Assembly: GCA_902729315.2 (NCBI GenBank)
Contig: LR746277.1
Coordinates: forward strand, 1,121,001-1,185,000
Reading direction: 5' to 3'
DNA length: 64,000 nucleotides
Source: Spirodela intermedia
Lineage: Eukaryota > Streptophyta > Magnoliopsida > Alismatales > Araceae
Shown: positions 12,864-24,189 of the stretch, piece after piece
Layout of the letters: each line of letters opens with the position of its first letter
Numbering within the stretch: position 1 is the first letter of the stretch
Program-made: the position numbers and the translations under genes
Notes under the pieces: model-generated
Database searches by the model: none
The model's input: only the letters and a program-made list of their open reading frames with translations
Told to the model about the DNA's origin: nothing

Positions 12864-14674
12864 CGACAGAGAAAAAATACCTTACCTTTTTTAATTTATA
12901 ACAAAAGATGTGCTTAGTTTAATATTTTGTATTCTCAATTATTTTTACTAATGGATGTTTTTTTTGTACAATCTTTAGACAATTAATGATGTTCTTGTTG
13001 GGATCATAGCTAGTGGATTGGCAAAATATTTTAAGTTGAGCTCTTCCAAAGGTATTACACATGAATATTTCCTTCACATATTTTCAATTAATCTCAATTG
13101 CTTTTTGCTTTTTTGATCAAAATTAATATATCTTTATCTTCTACAGAATCAAAAAGCAATCTTGGCATTACTGGAGTAGCAATGGTTAATACAAGAGAAA
13201 CGCATGGCCTACAGGTTTTAAACTTAGTTCTTTCTAATCTTTTGGTATAAATATTTGGGTGTCTTTCACACTTCCTAATTGAAGTTAAAAGGGAAAAATG
13301 TTTTGCCTTAACATGTGAGTTAATTTAATAGTTGATCTTGGGAAGGTTCACTGATGTGTTTTCTTTTAACTCCATTCCTGAAAACATTTGACATTCCTAA
13401 AGAGCATATGATTTTATATTTTCTAAAATATTATTTCTTGGATATTTTTTTTAAATTGGTTGCAAGCAGTTCAGTTTTATCAATGGATTGGTTAGAAGGT
13501 CAATTATGGATTATAAATAAATAATAAATGTAAGAATACTAACATAGTTCAATAAATATACACAGAAAATTTGCAAAGTTTTTTAAGGAAATTTATTCAT
13601 TCCATGTTATGCACACATTCAAAGGTATAAAGGTATGGGATTGGTATTTAGTTCTCAGTGTGAACACTAACTCTATTTTTATCTCAACACCATTGACAAG
13701 GTGAGAAAAAGACATGTTGGATGAAAAATAGTTTTTTCAACCAGTTACTTCATAAGTTGTAAGATTGTTTTAGTCAATGTTCAGAGGTCATATAATTTCA
13801 TCTTGAAATTATAAGTCATTGTTATCAGCATAACTTTTCTTTAAGATTCTCTTCTTTTAGTTGGGTTGTTGTGACATTTATCAATCTTATGAGGAACTTG
13901 TCTTCTTACAAACAATAATTTTTTACTATGACGATTATTGAAGGATTTCTTCAGGAAGATTAAAGAAGGAAAATTAGAATGGGGGAACCGATTTGGTTTT
14001 GTTCTGCTACCCATATGTTTGCATAAGAGTGTTCATAATCCTCTTGAATATGTACATCAAGCAAAGGCTCTCCTTAGTCGGAAGAAGCAATCTTTGGAGG
14101 CACACTTTGCATACCACGGTGGTGCCCTAATAATGTCCATTTTTGGTCCAAAGGTAATTATTAATGTTGAGATTAGACCCAATATGTTCTATATAGCTTC
14201 ATTAACTAATCTTATTATCATCATTATTACTATTATTATTTATTTCTATCTTGGTTCCTTACATTTTATGAGCTTTACATTTTCAGGTTGCAACATTACT
14301 CAATTATAGGATTCTTTGTAACACAAGCTTTACATTATCCAATCTTGTGGGTCCCTCTGAAGAAATAATGTTCGTGAAGAATCCTATCACTTATATCAGG
14401 GCTACTTCAAGTGGTTTACCGCATGTGGGTGTTTCTCTCAACCATGGTTCTTCTACTAGTTTTATTATAAAAATAAATGTGAATTTAGATCTGATGACCC
14501 TTGATCCTTGTGGTGGCTTTGTAGGCACTCATAATTCACATGATCAGTTATAATGGCAAGGCAGACTTACAACTTCTTGTGGCCAAGGATATAATTCATG
14601 ACCCAGAGACACTTGCCAAGTGTTTTGAGGACACGCTTAAGGAAATGAAGCTGTTATCTATTACCAAGATTTAG
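11373..14674 (+). CDS. WSD1-type wax ester synthase/diacylglycerol O-acyltransferase, complete seven-exon gene
   Basis: Bifunctional ER-associated acyltransferase family that joins acyl-CoA to fatty alcohols (cuticular wax esters) or to diacylglycerol. Coding exons: 11373-11576, 11657-12214, 12979-13051, 13147-13214, 13944-14153, 14287-14424 and 14525-14674. GT-AG borders and phases agree, giving 466 residues (Arabidopsis WSD1 is about 480). N-terminal EPVSPAGRFF is the usual family opening. The catalytic HHxxxDG motif is HHALGDG at residues 141-147. A long hydrophobic stretch (about 184-214) would anchor the protein. C-terminal family blocks include WGNRFGFVLLP, SNLVGPSEE and the AL-I-HM-SYNGKADL region near the end. 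The first two exons are GC-rich and the other five AT-rich. Intron 2 (764 bp) holds a long GA tract. Which activity dominates cannot be told from sequence. Confidence 0.93.
12811..12861 (+). repeat. (AG)n microsatellite inside intron 2 of the WSD1-like gene
   Basis: About 25 uninterrupted AG units on the transcribed (+) strand, 118 bases before the exon 3 acceptor. Confidence 0.97.
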
Positions 14675-15239
14675 CAAAGTTTCACTTTTTCCACTTTGAT
14701 AGCAATAAATATGAAGCACAATGAAAAGGAGTGTAAAAAATTTACTAGAGTAATCACGAGGGGACAACATGGTTGCCATTGTATAATGATGATGTTTTCT
14801 TATAGGTATTTTTTCATATTTAGGAGAAAATTCAATTAGCAAGATAGTGCTCAATATTGATATATGTGGAGAATGATCACTCTCATTTGGTGATCTGAGT
14901 ACGTAGTGATTTGGTTGGAAGTTCATGAGGCACAACCTAAGTATAGAATTTGATTTAAGAACAATTGTGTATTTTGTCCATATGTGGTTACCCAAACCTT
15001 AGATTATAAATAGGGGGCAACTCTCACCAATGTAAGAGGGCTGAACGTGGAGTGACATTCTTCTCACTAGAAGATTTTTGCGTGTCTTTGAAAGAGTTGC
15101 TCTAGTTTTATCATGGTACTCTTCTCATGCCTAGCTTTTTTTTATCAAAACTATATACCAAGCACAATCACAATGAAATACTTGAAATGTACTCTATTTC
15201 ATAGCTCTATGAAGCTGTACATGACATAGGTAACCTAGG

Positions 15240-16450
15240 TCTGCCCTATTGGAACATTAGGTAATTAATATTTGGATGATGACAAATAAATATGATATCA
15301 ATTCATGGATCAAATATGCTACATGTTCATTGTGCATGAATTATGAATAAATACTATTTTAGGCATGGGTATTGATTTAACTCAATATAAATTCAAGATA
15401 ATCAAAATAATATTGTCAATATTTTTTAATAGAATTTGAGGCATGCATTTGAATCTCATACTATTGAATTATGGAATTTGGTAGATTTTATTACTTCAAA
15501 TCATTGCTTTTTTTATTAATGTTAGAATCACTAGTATTATAGAAACTATAATTTGGTGAAAGTAATGATTAACACATCATAATTAATGAGAATTGTTAGA
15601 CACAAATATTAGTATGAAAACTTACATCGTCTACTAGATACTCATGATACTAAATCATTACTTTTGATTATTTTGATATTGAGTTAATGTATTGAATCTA
15701 AAGTGTTTAATCAACTACTTATGATTTTTGGAATAGTAATAAAAATTGGCTAGAACATGGCTCTATAGTAGGTTATGTTGACAAACTTTATGATTGTTCA
15801 TATTGAGACCATGTTTAATATGTTTATTGGCTAAATTTGTGACTTTTTGAGAAAAAATGAATTAAAGATAAATGCAGGATCATTACTTTATTTTGAGATG
15901 TATTATCACTTTTGTTTCAATGATGATGGATTATTACTAGAGTTAGTTGAATTGATAGGCTTTGGATATATGCATCAACAATTACTGATCCTATGTATTG
16001 ATTTCTCTTAGAGGATATCTAAGCCCTTAGAAGTTATGTTGTATTGGTTTTTGAGTGTTTAAACTTTCAATGAAATTTAAGATCTTAACATTGAGAGATG
16101 GCAAGAAACAATATAAGTTTTTGAATTAAATTTCACTAAAATTCAATACTTATTCAACAACTAAGTAGTTGTGAACAATCACCTTGTATCTATCATCTCT
16201 AGATTATTACTGAGATTTTCATTAGAGAAATACTTGTAAAGTTAAACTATTGTCAAAGCTTGGTCAAACAATGAGAAGAGGCTGAGTTGAGGAGCTGAAG
16301 TCAATTGGTTCAAATTCTTTCTCAACTTAGTTGAAGTGAAATAGTTTTCTAGAATAAATCAGTTTCCCTACATGACAAGGACAGAAAATCAAGCATCACT
16401 TGTCATCATCTTCATCAAATTTATAATCACATTCAAACTTAATGCCAAAA
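15240..16450. repeat. Direct repeat family B, copy 1 (diverged)
   Basis: About 1.1 kb of AT-rich DNA that matches 24190-25240 in the same order through several shared words, the clearest being TATCTAAGCCCTTA near 16016, plus the TATAAATTCAAGAT word. It is too diverged to delimit exactly. It lies 3' of the WSD1-like gene. Confidence 0.6.
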
Positions 16451-17411
16451 ATCTGAAAATAACTTATAGTGAAATCTTTTTTTATTTTGAGTTAAAAAAA
16501 TTATGATTAAATATTAATGTAATCACTTAAAGTAAATTCTATACTCCATGGTGGGTCTCATTTGAGGTTATTCCTTCACTTATTTGAATTTCAAGTCATT
16601 TTTTCTTTTGAGCTCCAATTGATGTGGTTTTGGAGGGACCAAGCTATGTTAATCTTAATGTGTTTTAGAAGGCCATTATGATTTTAATAGATAATTATAA
16701 GATGAATTATATGGGATCTGAACTCAACAATCAATTAGTGTTTTGCTAAATGGTTGGTTTAGTGGAAACTAAGAACAAAGTGTGTTAGAACTATAGACAG
16801 ATAGAGGTTTGAATCACTATACAAATTATTGAGTGTCTTATATATATTTAGAAAAATTGTAAGATTTATGATCAAATAGAAAAGATTAAGTAATTTAAAA
16901 GTAATTGACCAAAATTAAAATTATAATTTGATCAATTCATCTCCCTCTTCCCATCCTTTCTTGATTTAAATGCTGTCTAAAATGAAACTTACTTTGTTAT
17001 GAATCTGTCATCAAGATAAATAGATGGGTATGTTGGTAGGTAGTTAGGTAATAAATAGATAGTTTCTAAATAGATGTGTGGATATGTAGATTGATGGGTA
17101 ATGGGTAGATAGGTCGAGGTTATACAGATGGATAGTTAAGAGATAGTTTGATATATATGTAGATAAATAGATATATATATACATATAGAGATATAGCCGG
17201 ATGGATAGGGAGAGAGAGAGAGAGAGATGGGCTGCTATGGTGGTAATCAATAAAACATTCATAGGGTTCAACAAGGCCATTGGTGCAACAAATTAAGAAA
17301 GAAAATAATTTAAAAAAACTATAAGTGACCATGAGAACCAAGATAAAAGCTTATACGTGTTTTTTAATGTCTTTATATTGAGTTCTAATCATATGTGCCT
17401 CTTTCTCTAGT

Positions 17412-17466
17412 GCCATATGAGTATGATTTCAAGGGTTATGAACTGGATACTTATGATCTGACCTGA
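17412..17466 (+). other. Possible orphan terminal exon
   Basis: After a good polypyrimidine-AG acceptor (ctctttctctag, ending at 17411) a short open stretch ending in a stop codon reads PYEYDFKGYELDTYDLT, with soft coding character. The DNA after it is T-rich like a 3' UTR. I could not recognise the family or find matching upstream exons, so it may be a relic of a lost gene or chance. Confidence 0.2.
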
Positions 17467-19121
17467 AGTAGTGAAGATATCTGATTTTTTTTTGCAATTA
17501 CCATCATCTTATGTATTGTAGTAGTTTATGATGCATTGTATTATTTACTTGGTTGCTGGTGTGTATTATTTGACTCATAATCATGTTCAAGGGTGTGTGG
17601 ACGTCTATTTTATCGATTTTTCAAGTTTTTTTCCGACATCTAATTTTTCAGATTTTAGGTTTATAAATAAGTTCTTGATTTACCTGCTGAGATTTTCTTT
17701 AATGGATCTAAATGTGATGTTGGCATGTGTTTTTCCAAAATTTAGAAAAAGTTTTGAGGTGATTTCCTGGCTATAACAAGCTCTGAGATTACTTTCAGAA
17801 ATTACTGCTAGCTGGGATCGCCATCTACCTTGAAATATGATACCATACTTTTCCAAATACTGATCAGTAAATTCCTAGTATGCTCCTACTCTACGTTATG
17901 AAAGTGTTAGATCTGCTTGTTCAAGACCCCTGGTGCTACAAAGGATAGCTCACTGGGAAAGTGAGGCACTGCAAGGGACGCTGAATTTTGATGCTTTTAT
18001 TCACAAATTTGTCAGAGAAATTGTCATATCCGTCAGGAAGAATTTGATCATGCTCTGAGGATTTCTGACTATCATGAGATGAAATAAGAAAAAAAAAAAA
18101 AGAGCTACCACTCGGCGATAAAGCTTGAGATATGACCGGCTGCCAATAATTTAAATTAGCTTATACAAATCGTTCACTTGAAGATGTTGTGGGATGAGAG
18201 AAGAACTGCTGGCAGAACTACTCTAGATGGGTACGAATCGTCCACTGCTACTCCGTTGGGAAGAGCTGGGATTTAAACGCGTCTTCTCCAAAAAGCATCC
18301 ATTTCCATTTATCGGAAAATATGAAATTTTACTAGAACATACGATATTAAATGCCATTCTACGCGATCATAAGTTGTGGCTCTCACGAGGATAAAACTTT
18401 CAGGGTATTCGATTCATCTCAAGGTTTTACGAAGCTATACACATTGTTTAACTAATCCACACTACATCACGGTCTCTGATAATCCACACTGCATTCTACT
18501 TTGTTTATCATACGTAAAATGGATAGCTTGGACAGCTCTCGCGAGTGGGGAGCGAAAGGCATCCATTGACTTGTTGCCAGATTGGAGGATGCAGTGGAGC
18601 ATCGGTTGTGCCTCGTGAGTAGTGCCCATTGATGGGTATTATTCAACGTTGAGAATTTAATATTCCTGAAACACAGCTGCGTTTGACAAAGCTCCGCAGA
18701 GCCGACAAATTTGACCTTGAACATTCAAAAGAGTTGAACACAGCTTTCTTGGGTTGCGAAGTTCTTTGCATCGTATGACAGGCATCTACTTGGTAACCTA
18801 ACCACACTACTCATTGTCAGCGAATTGCGCGGGTAATTTCAGTTAAGTTGAAATTTGTTCAAGGCGCTAGCACTAGAAAAACCAATACTGCGTGGAGAAG
18901 AATTGAGGTCAAGGCTAAATTAATCCGCCGTTAATGACGCATCAGTTGCTACTTTTATCATCGTGTCATGTTTATTTAATTTTATTAATCATATATTTAT
19001 CAACATGGAAACGTAATTTTATCAACATGTATTTATCATATATTAATATATTTATCAACGTAATTAATATATTTAATCATATATTAATCATATATTTATC
19101 AACATGGCACATAACATTGAC

Positions 19122-19170
19122 TAATCTGAGCTAAATATCGCATTTTTTGTGCGATATTTAGTTCAGATTA
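19122..19170. repeat. Inverted repeat (hairpin)
   Basis: Arms at 19122-19142 and 19150-19170 are complementary over 21 bases with one G-T type mismatch, around a 7-base T-rich loop. The arm begins TAATCTGAGCTAAATATCG. It lies in AT-rich DNA with short ATCATATATTTATCAACATGG duplicates just upstream. Confidence 0.85.
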
Positions 19171-19691
19171 TTCAGTTATGATCCAGAATGCCAGCGTTTG
19201 TGCCGTTCATGAATTAACTGATAGGAAAAAAAGGAAGTATCTATTGTTAGCAAGTGACATCGAATTTTTGTTTCAAACAAAAGGATAACCATTTAAGATA
19301 AACTGAGGTGTAAGTGAGACCCGAAAAGGAATAGCTTATTAAATTTATTTAAAAAATTAGTAAATTAATGAAGAAAAATCGATATAACATGAATTTAATC
19401 ACGTATCTCTTTCTAAGTCCATGATCCGTCTCTCTTTCTTTCTTCCGCTGATATCTTTGATTATGAAATATTTTCGTTCAAACATCTCTAGCTCAGTCTT
19501 TCATACAATTTCTCTGATTATTAAATTCGATCACGGGTTATAAACCTGAAATGGTCAAACTGAACCTTTGAAAAGTCGAAATAAACGAATTAACAAGCTG
19601 AATATTTAGAATTTTCCGAAAGGGGGGTGGAAAATACCGTCGACACTGGGTCTTATTTGGCTGCGTCCTTCTAAAGCCGAAATCTTTCCAT

Positions 19692-21143
19692 GTGGCATCC
19701 ATCGGCATGCCACAATTCCTCTCTGTCTCTGTTCCTGCAGATTTGGGGGCGGAGAGAAGGTGCATCATGCCTTCGGCAAAGGGCGTCGTCCAGATCTTGT
19801 TCGAGGGCATCGTTAAGCCCCATCAAGCAGCGGTTGCCGGAGGTGAAGCTCCAGCGGACCACCCTCGCCGCTGCGAGCTGTCGCTGTGGGACTTGTCTAT
19901 GTTTTCAGTTCACTATATCCAGAAGGGTCATCTCTTCTCCCTTCCTTCCGGCGATCCTCCGGTTGAAGTTATCGTCGAGCGCCTCAAGTCCTCTCTGTCC
20001 ATCGCGCTCTGGCACTTCTACCCCGTCGCCGGTCGCCTTGCGACTGAGATGGATGCCGATGGGCGGGGGATGTTCGTTCACATCGACTGCTACGACCAGG
20101 GGGCCGGATTTCTCCTTGCCGCTGCCGCCGGTGTCACCGTAGCTGATGTCCTGTCTCCCTCAGAAGACGTGCCCAGCTTCGTTAGGGATTTCTTCCCGCT
20201 GGACGGGGCCGTCAACTACGACGGGCGGTCCCTTCCCCTGCTCGCTGTCCAGCTGACGAAGCTGGAGGACGGTGTCTTCCTCGGGTGCTCCTTCAACCAC
20301 GCCGTCGGCGACGGCACCTCCTTTTGGAGCTTCTTCAACGCGTGGGCCGAGATCTCGCGTTCCAAGGAAGATGGCAGGGGCCACCTCTCCAAGCCGCCGG
20401 TGCTCGAGAGGTGGTTCGCCGACGGTAGATCCCCCATCAAAATGCCCTTCACCCACGAAGATCAGTTCATCGAGAGGTTCTCTCCGCCGCCGCTGAGGGA
20501 GAAGATGTTCCACTTCACGGGTGCGTCCCTATCCCAGCTCAAGGCGGGAGCCAACGAAGAGCGAGGCACGGACAAAATCTCCTCCTTCCAGGCTCTCGGG
20601 GCGCTGATGTGGAGGTGCATTACCCGGCTGAGACGTTTCCCAGACGACCAGAAGGTGGGATGCAGGCTGGCGGCCGAGAATCGGAGAAGGCTACGGCCGC
20701 AGTTGCCGCCGGCATACTTCGGCAATTCGATCTACGCCATCCCCGTCACGACCACAGCCGGGGAACTTCTGTCCAACGACCTGGGCTGGGCGGCGGGGAT
20801 GCTCAATCAGGCCGTGGCCTCGCAAACCGACGGGGCTATTCGGGGAATGGTGGAGAAGTGGATGGCGTCCCCATGTGTGTACCCCCTCTCCGCCTTTGAC
20901 CGGCAAAGCATAATGATGGGGAGCTCGCCGCAGTTCGATATGTACGGGTGCGACTTCGGGTGGGGGAAGGCGGCGGCACTGCGCAGCGGGAGCGCGAACA
21001 AGTTCGATGGGAAGATCTCGGCGTACCCCGGCCGGGAGGGTGGCGGCAGCGTCGACCTGGAGGTCTGCCTTCCACCCGACGTCATGAGCGCGCTAGAATC
21101 CGACGAGGAGTTTACGAGGGTACTTTCGCCAGCCGGTCGTTGA
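19692..21143 (+). CDS. BAHD-family (HXXXD) acyltransferase, intact single exon
   Basis: Cytosolic acyl-CoA-dependent transferase that acylates alcohols or amines in specialised metabolism; substrate unknown. The frame from the first ATG gives 483 residues. The ATG at 19767 (residue 26, MPSAKGVV) may be the true start, because family members usually begin a few residues before such a block, which would give 458. The catalytic motif is HAVGDG (H203, D207) and the structural motif is DFGWG (421-425), both canonical. The PVAGRL block lies at 111-116. It resembles the group around Arabidopsis At3g50280 and EPS1 (At5g67160). The catalytic His is kept, so ordinary acyl transfer is expected. The gene is strongly GC-rich against AT-rich surroundings. 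A truncated inverted copy lies at 62.7-63.5 kb, and the similarity extends upstream of residue 26 in both. Confidence 0.93.
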   Translation: MASIGMPQFLSVSVPADLGAERRCIMPSAKGVVQILFEGIVKPHQAAVAGGEAPADHPRRCELSLWDLSMFSVHYIQKGHLFSLPSGDPPVEVIVERLKSSLSIALWHFYPVAGRLATEMDADGRGMFVHIDCYDQGAGFLLAAAAGVTVADVLSPSEDVPSFVRDFFPLDGAVNYDGRSLPLLAVQLTKLEDGVFLGCSFNHAVGDGTSFWSFFNAWAEISRSKEDGRGHLSKPPVLERWFADGRSPIKMPFTHEDQFIERFSPPPLREKMFHFTGASLSQLKAGANEERGTDKISSFQALGALMWRCITRLRRFPDDQKVGCRLAAENRRRLRPQLPPAYFGNSIYAIPVTTTAGELLSNDLGWAAGMLNQAVASQTDGAIRGMVEKWMASPCVYPLSAFDRQSIMMGSSPQFDMYGCDFGWGKAAALRSGSANKFDGKISAYPGREGGGSVDLEVCLPPDVMSALESDEEFTRVLSPAGR

Positions 21144-21344
21144 ATGACCACAAATTCACCTTCCTCCTGTTGCATCTACCTACCGCGGGGACTATCCGAG
21201 GAGAGTTACCCATTACTTTACCTTAAGAACTGATAGTGCCAATAAGAAGATTTCTTTTGCCCCTGAAGAGTCCAACTTTTGCATCAGCGTCGAGAAGAAG
21301 AGTGCAGCTTGTCACAGCAACGAAGAGATTTCTATTGCTGTACA

Positions 21345-21550
21345 GCGGTGGTTGGTGGCGTCTAGTTGTGGTTGGTGGCTGATACCATCCAGGGTAGCTG
21401 GCGGCGTCCAGCGGTGGTTGGTGGCGTCTAAGTGGTGGGTGGTAGCTGATACCATCCAGGGTAGTTGGCGGCGTCCAGCGGTGGTTGGTGGCGTCTAAGT
21501 GGTGGGTGGTGGCTGATACCATCCATGGTAGTTGGCGGCGTCCAGCGGCG
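21345..21550. repeat. 66-67 bp minisatellite, three units
   Basis: Units begin at 21345, 21411 and 21478 with GCGGTGGTTGGTGGCG, and a partial fourth begins at 21545. Each contains GTGGCTGATACCATCCAGGG and TGGCGGCGTCCA, with few differences between units. It starts about 200 bp after the BAHD stop, so it probably lies in the 3' UTR or just past it. Confidence 0.95.
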
Positions 21551-21921
21551 GCAATTGTCGCTGGTCAACTGCGAGCGCCGATGGGAGTTAGCAGAGGGCC
21601 AGAAAAGCGGGAAGCAGATTCGGCAACTTCTTTAGAGCCGGACTGCAATTTCCTCTCTACATCGAATTGTATGAGTTCAACACGAAGCTCCTTCGCTACT
21701 GTTGCTGAATCTCATTTGAATGCCGTTAATTTTTTATTGATGATGTGAAAAAGAGAGAAATTGTCGGAAAAGGAAGATTCCGCAAATAGATGGGTAGTTA
21801 TGGTAATAGAAATAGAGGAGTCTCTATATTATTTAATGGGGAATGTATTCGAGCACAAGAACAGTGTATATGGTTGTGTCTAGCTCTAATACATTTTATT
21901 TAGATGCTAGATGTCAGCCAA

Positions 21922-22310
21922 ACTTACTACTATCATTTATCACAGCAACTTGATACAACCCAAAGTGCTCACCACTGAAATTTGGTTACCATTGAATATT
22001 TTAAAAGGCAACAAATTTTCTATATCAACATTGTAGGAGTTGTGAGAAGTAAGTTTGATATAAACTGTGCTATTCTATAAGCACATAGAAACCTTGAGAT
22101 ACATTATTAATCCACAATAGTAGTCATTCTTCCTTTTAGGGATTTCTTGGAAAAAAATCTGCTTCATTAATTTTAAATTGAAAAGTAGTGAAAATGGTTG
22201 TATTAAATACAACACTCATGTGGTTTAAAGGTTTACATTTAAATTTTGAACTACTAGTTTCATTTGAAATGTCCAGATGGGCTAGAAAGTATATATAGAG
22301 GGGTGGGTGA
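21922..22310. repeat. Direct repeat family A, copy 1
   Basis: About 289 bases (21922-22210) align without visible length change to 23344-23632 at roughly 85% identity by eye. Similarity resumes up to the GAGGGGTGGGTGAATAG word near 22297. No coding capacity; probably part of a non-autonomous or decayed transposable element. Confidence 0.85.
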
Positions 22311-23343
22311 ATAGGTGATGTGACCTAATTATTGTATAATAAATCATACAAATCTAGGAAACTAGACAATACTAATTTTTAAAAATATTTCAGTATAAAT
22401 AAATTAATTATAATTTATTAAAAAAATTCAAAATAGTGGGAAGTTTTCAATTCAATCACAAGAATGTAAAATAATATCTTGTAAAATATTAGAAATTTTC
22501 TTAAAATATATAAGTTTCCATGATTTTTAGATTAAATAATGAAAATTAAATATATTTTAAAATTTTAAAAAGGAAAATTCAGGTTAGGATGGTATCAGCA
22601 CTATGACGAATGCAATTGGGTGAAAATAGAGTTCAGTTCAATGATTTATGTATAAATGATTACAAATAATTTTATTGATCAAATTAAAATCTATAAAAAG
22701 TAAAAACTTAAAATCACACAAAATCTTACTAATTTGAATAAAAATTAGGTTTAAAGAGTTTCAATTTTACAGTAATGATCGTTATAATTCTATATGTTCA
22801 AAAAAATTATCATGCAATGTTTGTTATCTCAAAGGCTCTTTTTGGACATAGATGATATGAACAATCTTTAAATCCTATTCAAAGTTTAAAAATTAATTGT
22901 GGGTCAAGGAATCATCTAACAAAGTGAAAACACCACAACTTGTAGATCTCTAGTAACTATCACTCAATAGAGATAAATTAAATGAAGGTGGAGTATGTCT
23001 TTGGAAGCTTCATTTTTAAGCCTACACAACAAAAAAAACTCTTCATTTTTATAGATGGAGGTGACTCATCTTCGACAAATCTTCTTTCTGACGATGACTC
23101 ATTTGTTGATCAATCTAAGATAATTTTTTAATAATATCTTCAATAATTTTTTTATAATCTTTTATCTAAAATCATTTGTGAGTTATTAATGATGTTTTGT
23201 GAATTGTATTAATAATATTTAAAACATTGATGAACAGCATAACCATTGATCAACACTCTATAGAAAAATGATGCTTTAATCAAATAAAAGTATGAGTTTT
23301 AATTGTAGTGAGATTCAAACTATTGCAACTTGATGTATATTAT

Positions 23344-23665
23344 ACTTACTAATATCATTTATCACAGCAACTTGATACAGCTCAAAGTGCTCACCATTGA
23401 AATTTGGTTACCATTGAAAATTTTGAAAGGCAATAAATTTTCTATACAAACATTGTTATAGAAGTTGTGAGAAGTAACCTTGATATGAATTGTGTTATTA
23501 TGAAGGCACATAGAAACCTTGAGATACATTAATCCCCAATAGTAGTAATACTATTATTTTAGGGATTTATTAGAGAAAGATATGTTTCAATAATTTTAAA
23601 TTAGAAAGTAGTAAAAATAGTTGTATTAGATACCCCAATTTCATTGAATGTGCATATAGAGGGGT
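23344..23665. repeat. Direct repeat family A, copy 2
   Basis: Second copy of the repeat at 21922-22310, in the same orientation, 1.42 kb away. It shares TTTATCACAGCAACTTGATA and GCACATAGAAACCTTGAGAT. The segment before its GAGGGGTGAAT end is shorter than in copy 1. Confidence 0.85.
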
Positions 23666-24189
23666 GAATCAACCACTCAAAGAAATCTACAAATTAACCT
23701 TACTACTTTACTATTTTAGTCTACTAAGGTTTTAATTAAGTGTTAAGAGGTCATAAAAAGTTTAATATTAACACAAATAAAGAATGATAAAAATAGATTA
23801 TAGAAGATATACACATATAATATAATTTAATGAATTAAGAACATGATTTAGTATTGAATGAATTAGTCTTCGTTTCAAATGCAGCATTTTGTGGGATATA
23901 GTGAACTATGGTGTGTCAACTGCCTATGAACAATAGAGATCACAAAGACTGAAACAATTTGAAGTGGCTTGAATCTTTTGGATTACTCCATTCTCTAAAG
24001 ATACTAGCATTCCACTATCTACATATTGTAAAAATAAGCGAAAACTAGAGTTTAGCTTACCTCCACAAGATCTCTAACTCTAGCAGCGTAAATTTCCTCG
24101 TCACTCACTTCTAGATTTATGAGTGGGTGATCAAACAACAAAGTTTTGTTGCTACCTTAACATTTTAGCTTACAATTTTAAATGACCAA

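Larger units (their letters stand above)
14675..19691. other. AT-rich, repeat-bearing intergenic DNA without a supported gene
   Basis: The start is presumably WSD1-like 3' UTR. 15.24-16.45 kb is one diverged copy of a repeat family found again at 24.2-25.24 kb. An imperfect GATA/ATAG-rich stretch lies at 17020-17230. An isolated terminal-exon-like fragment lies at 17412-17466. A near-perfect hairpin lies at 19122-19170. Open frames are short and unconvincing. Confidence 0.6.

Noticed and set aside
19690-20142. Overlapping plus-strand frame of 150 codons at the BAHD start
   Set aside because: It is an out-of-frame shadow; only the frame starting at 19692 or 19767 carries HAVGDG and DFGWG.
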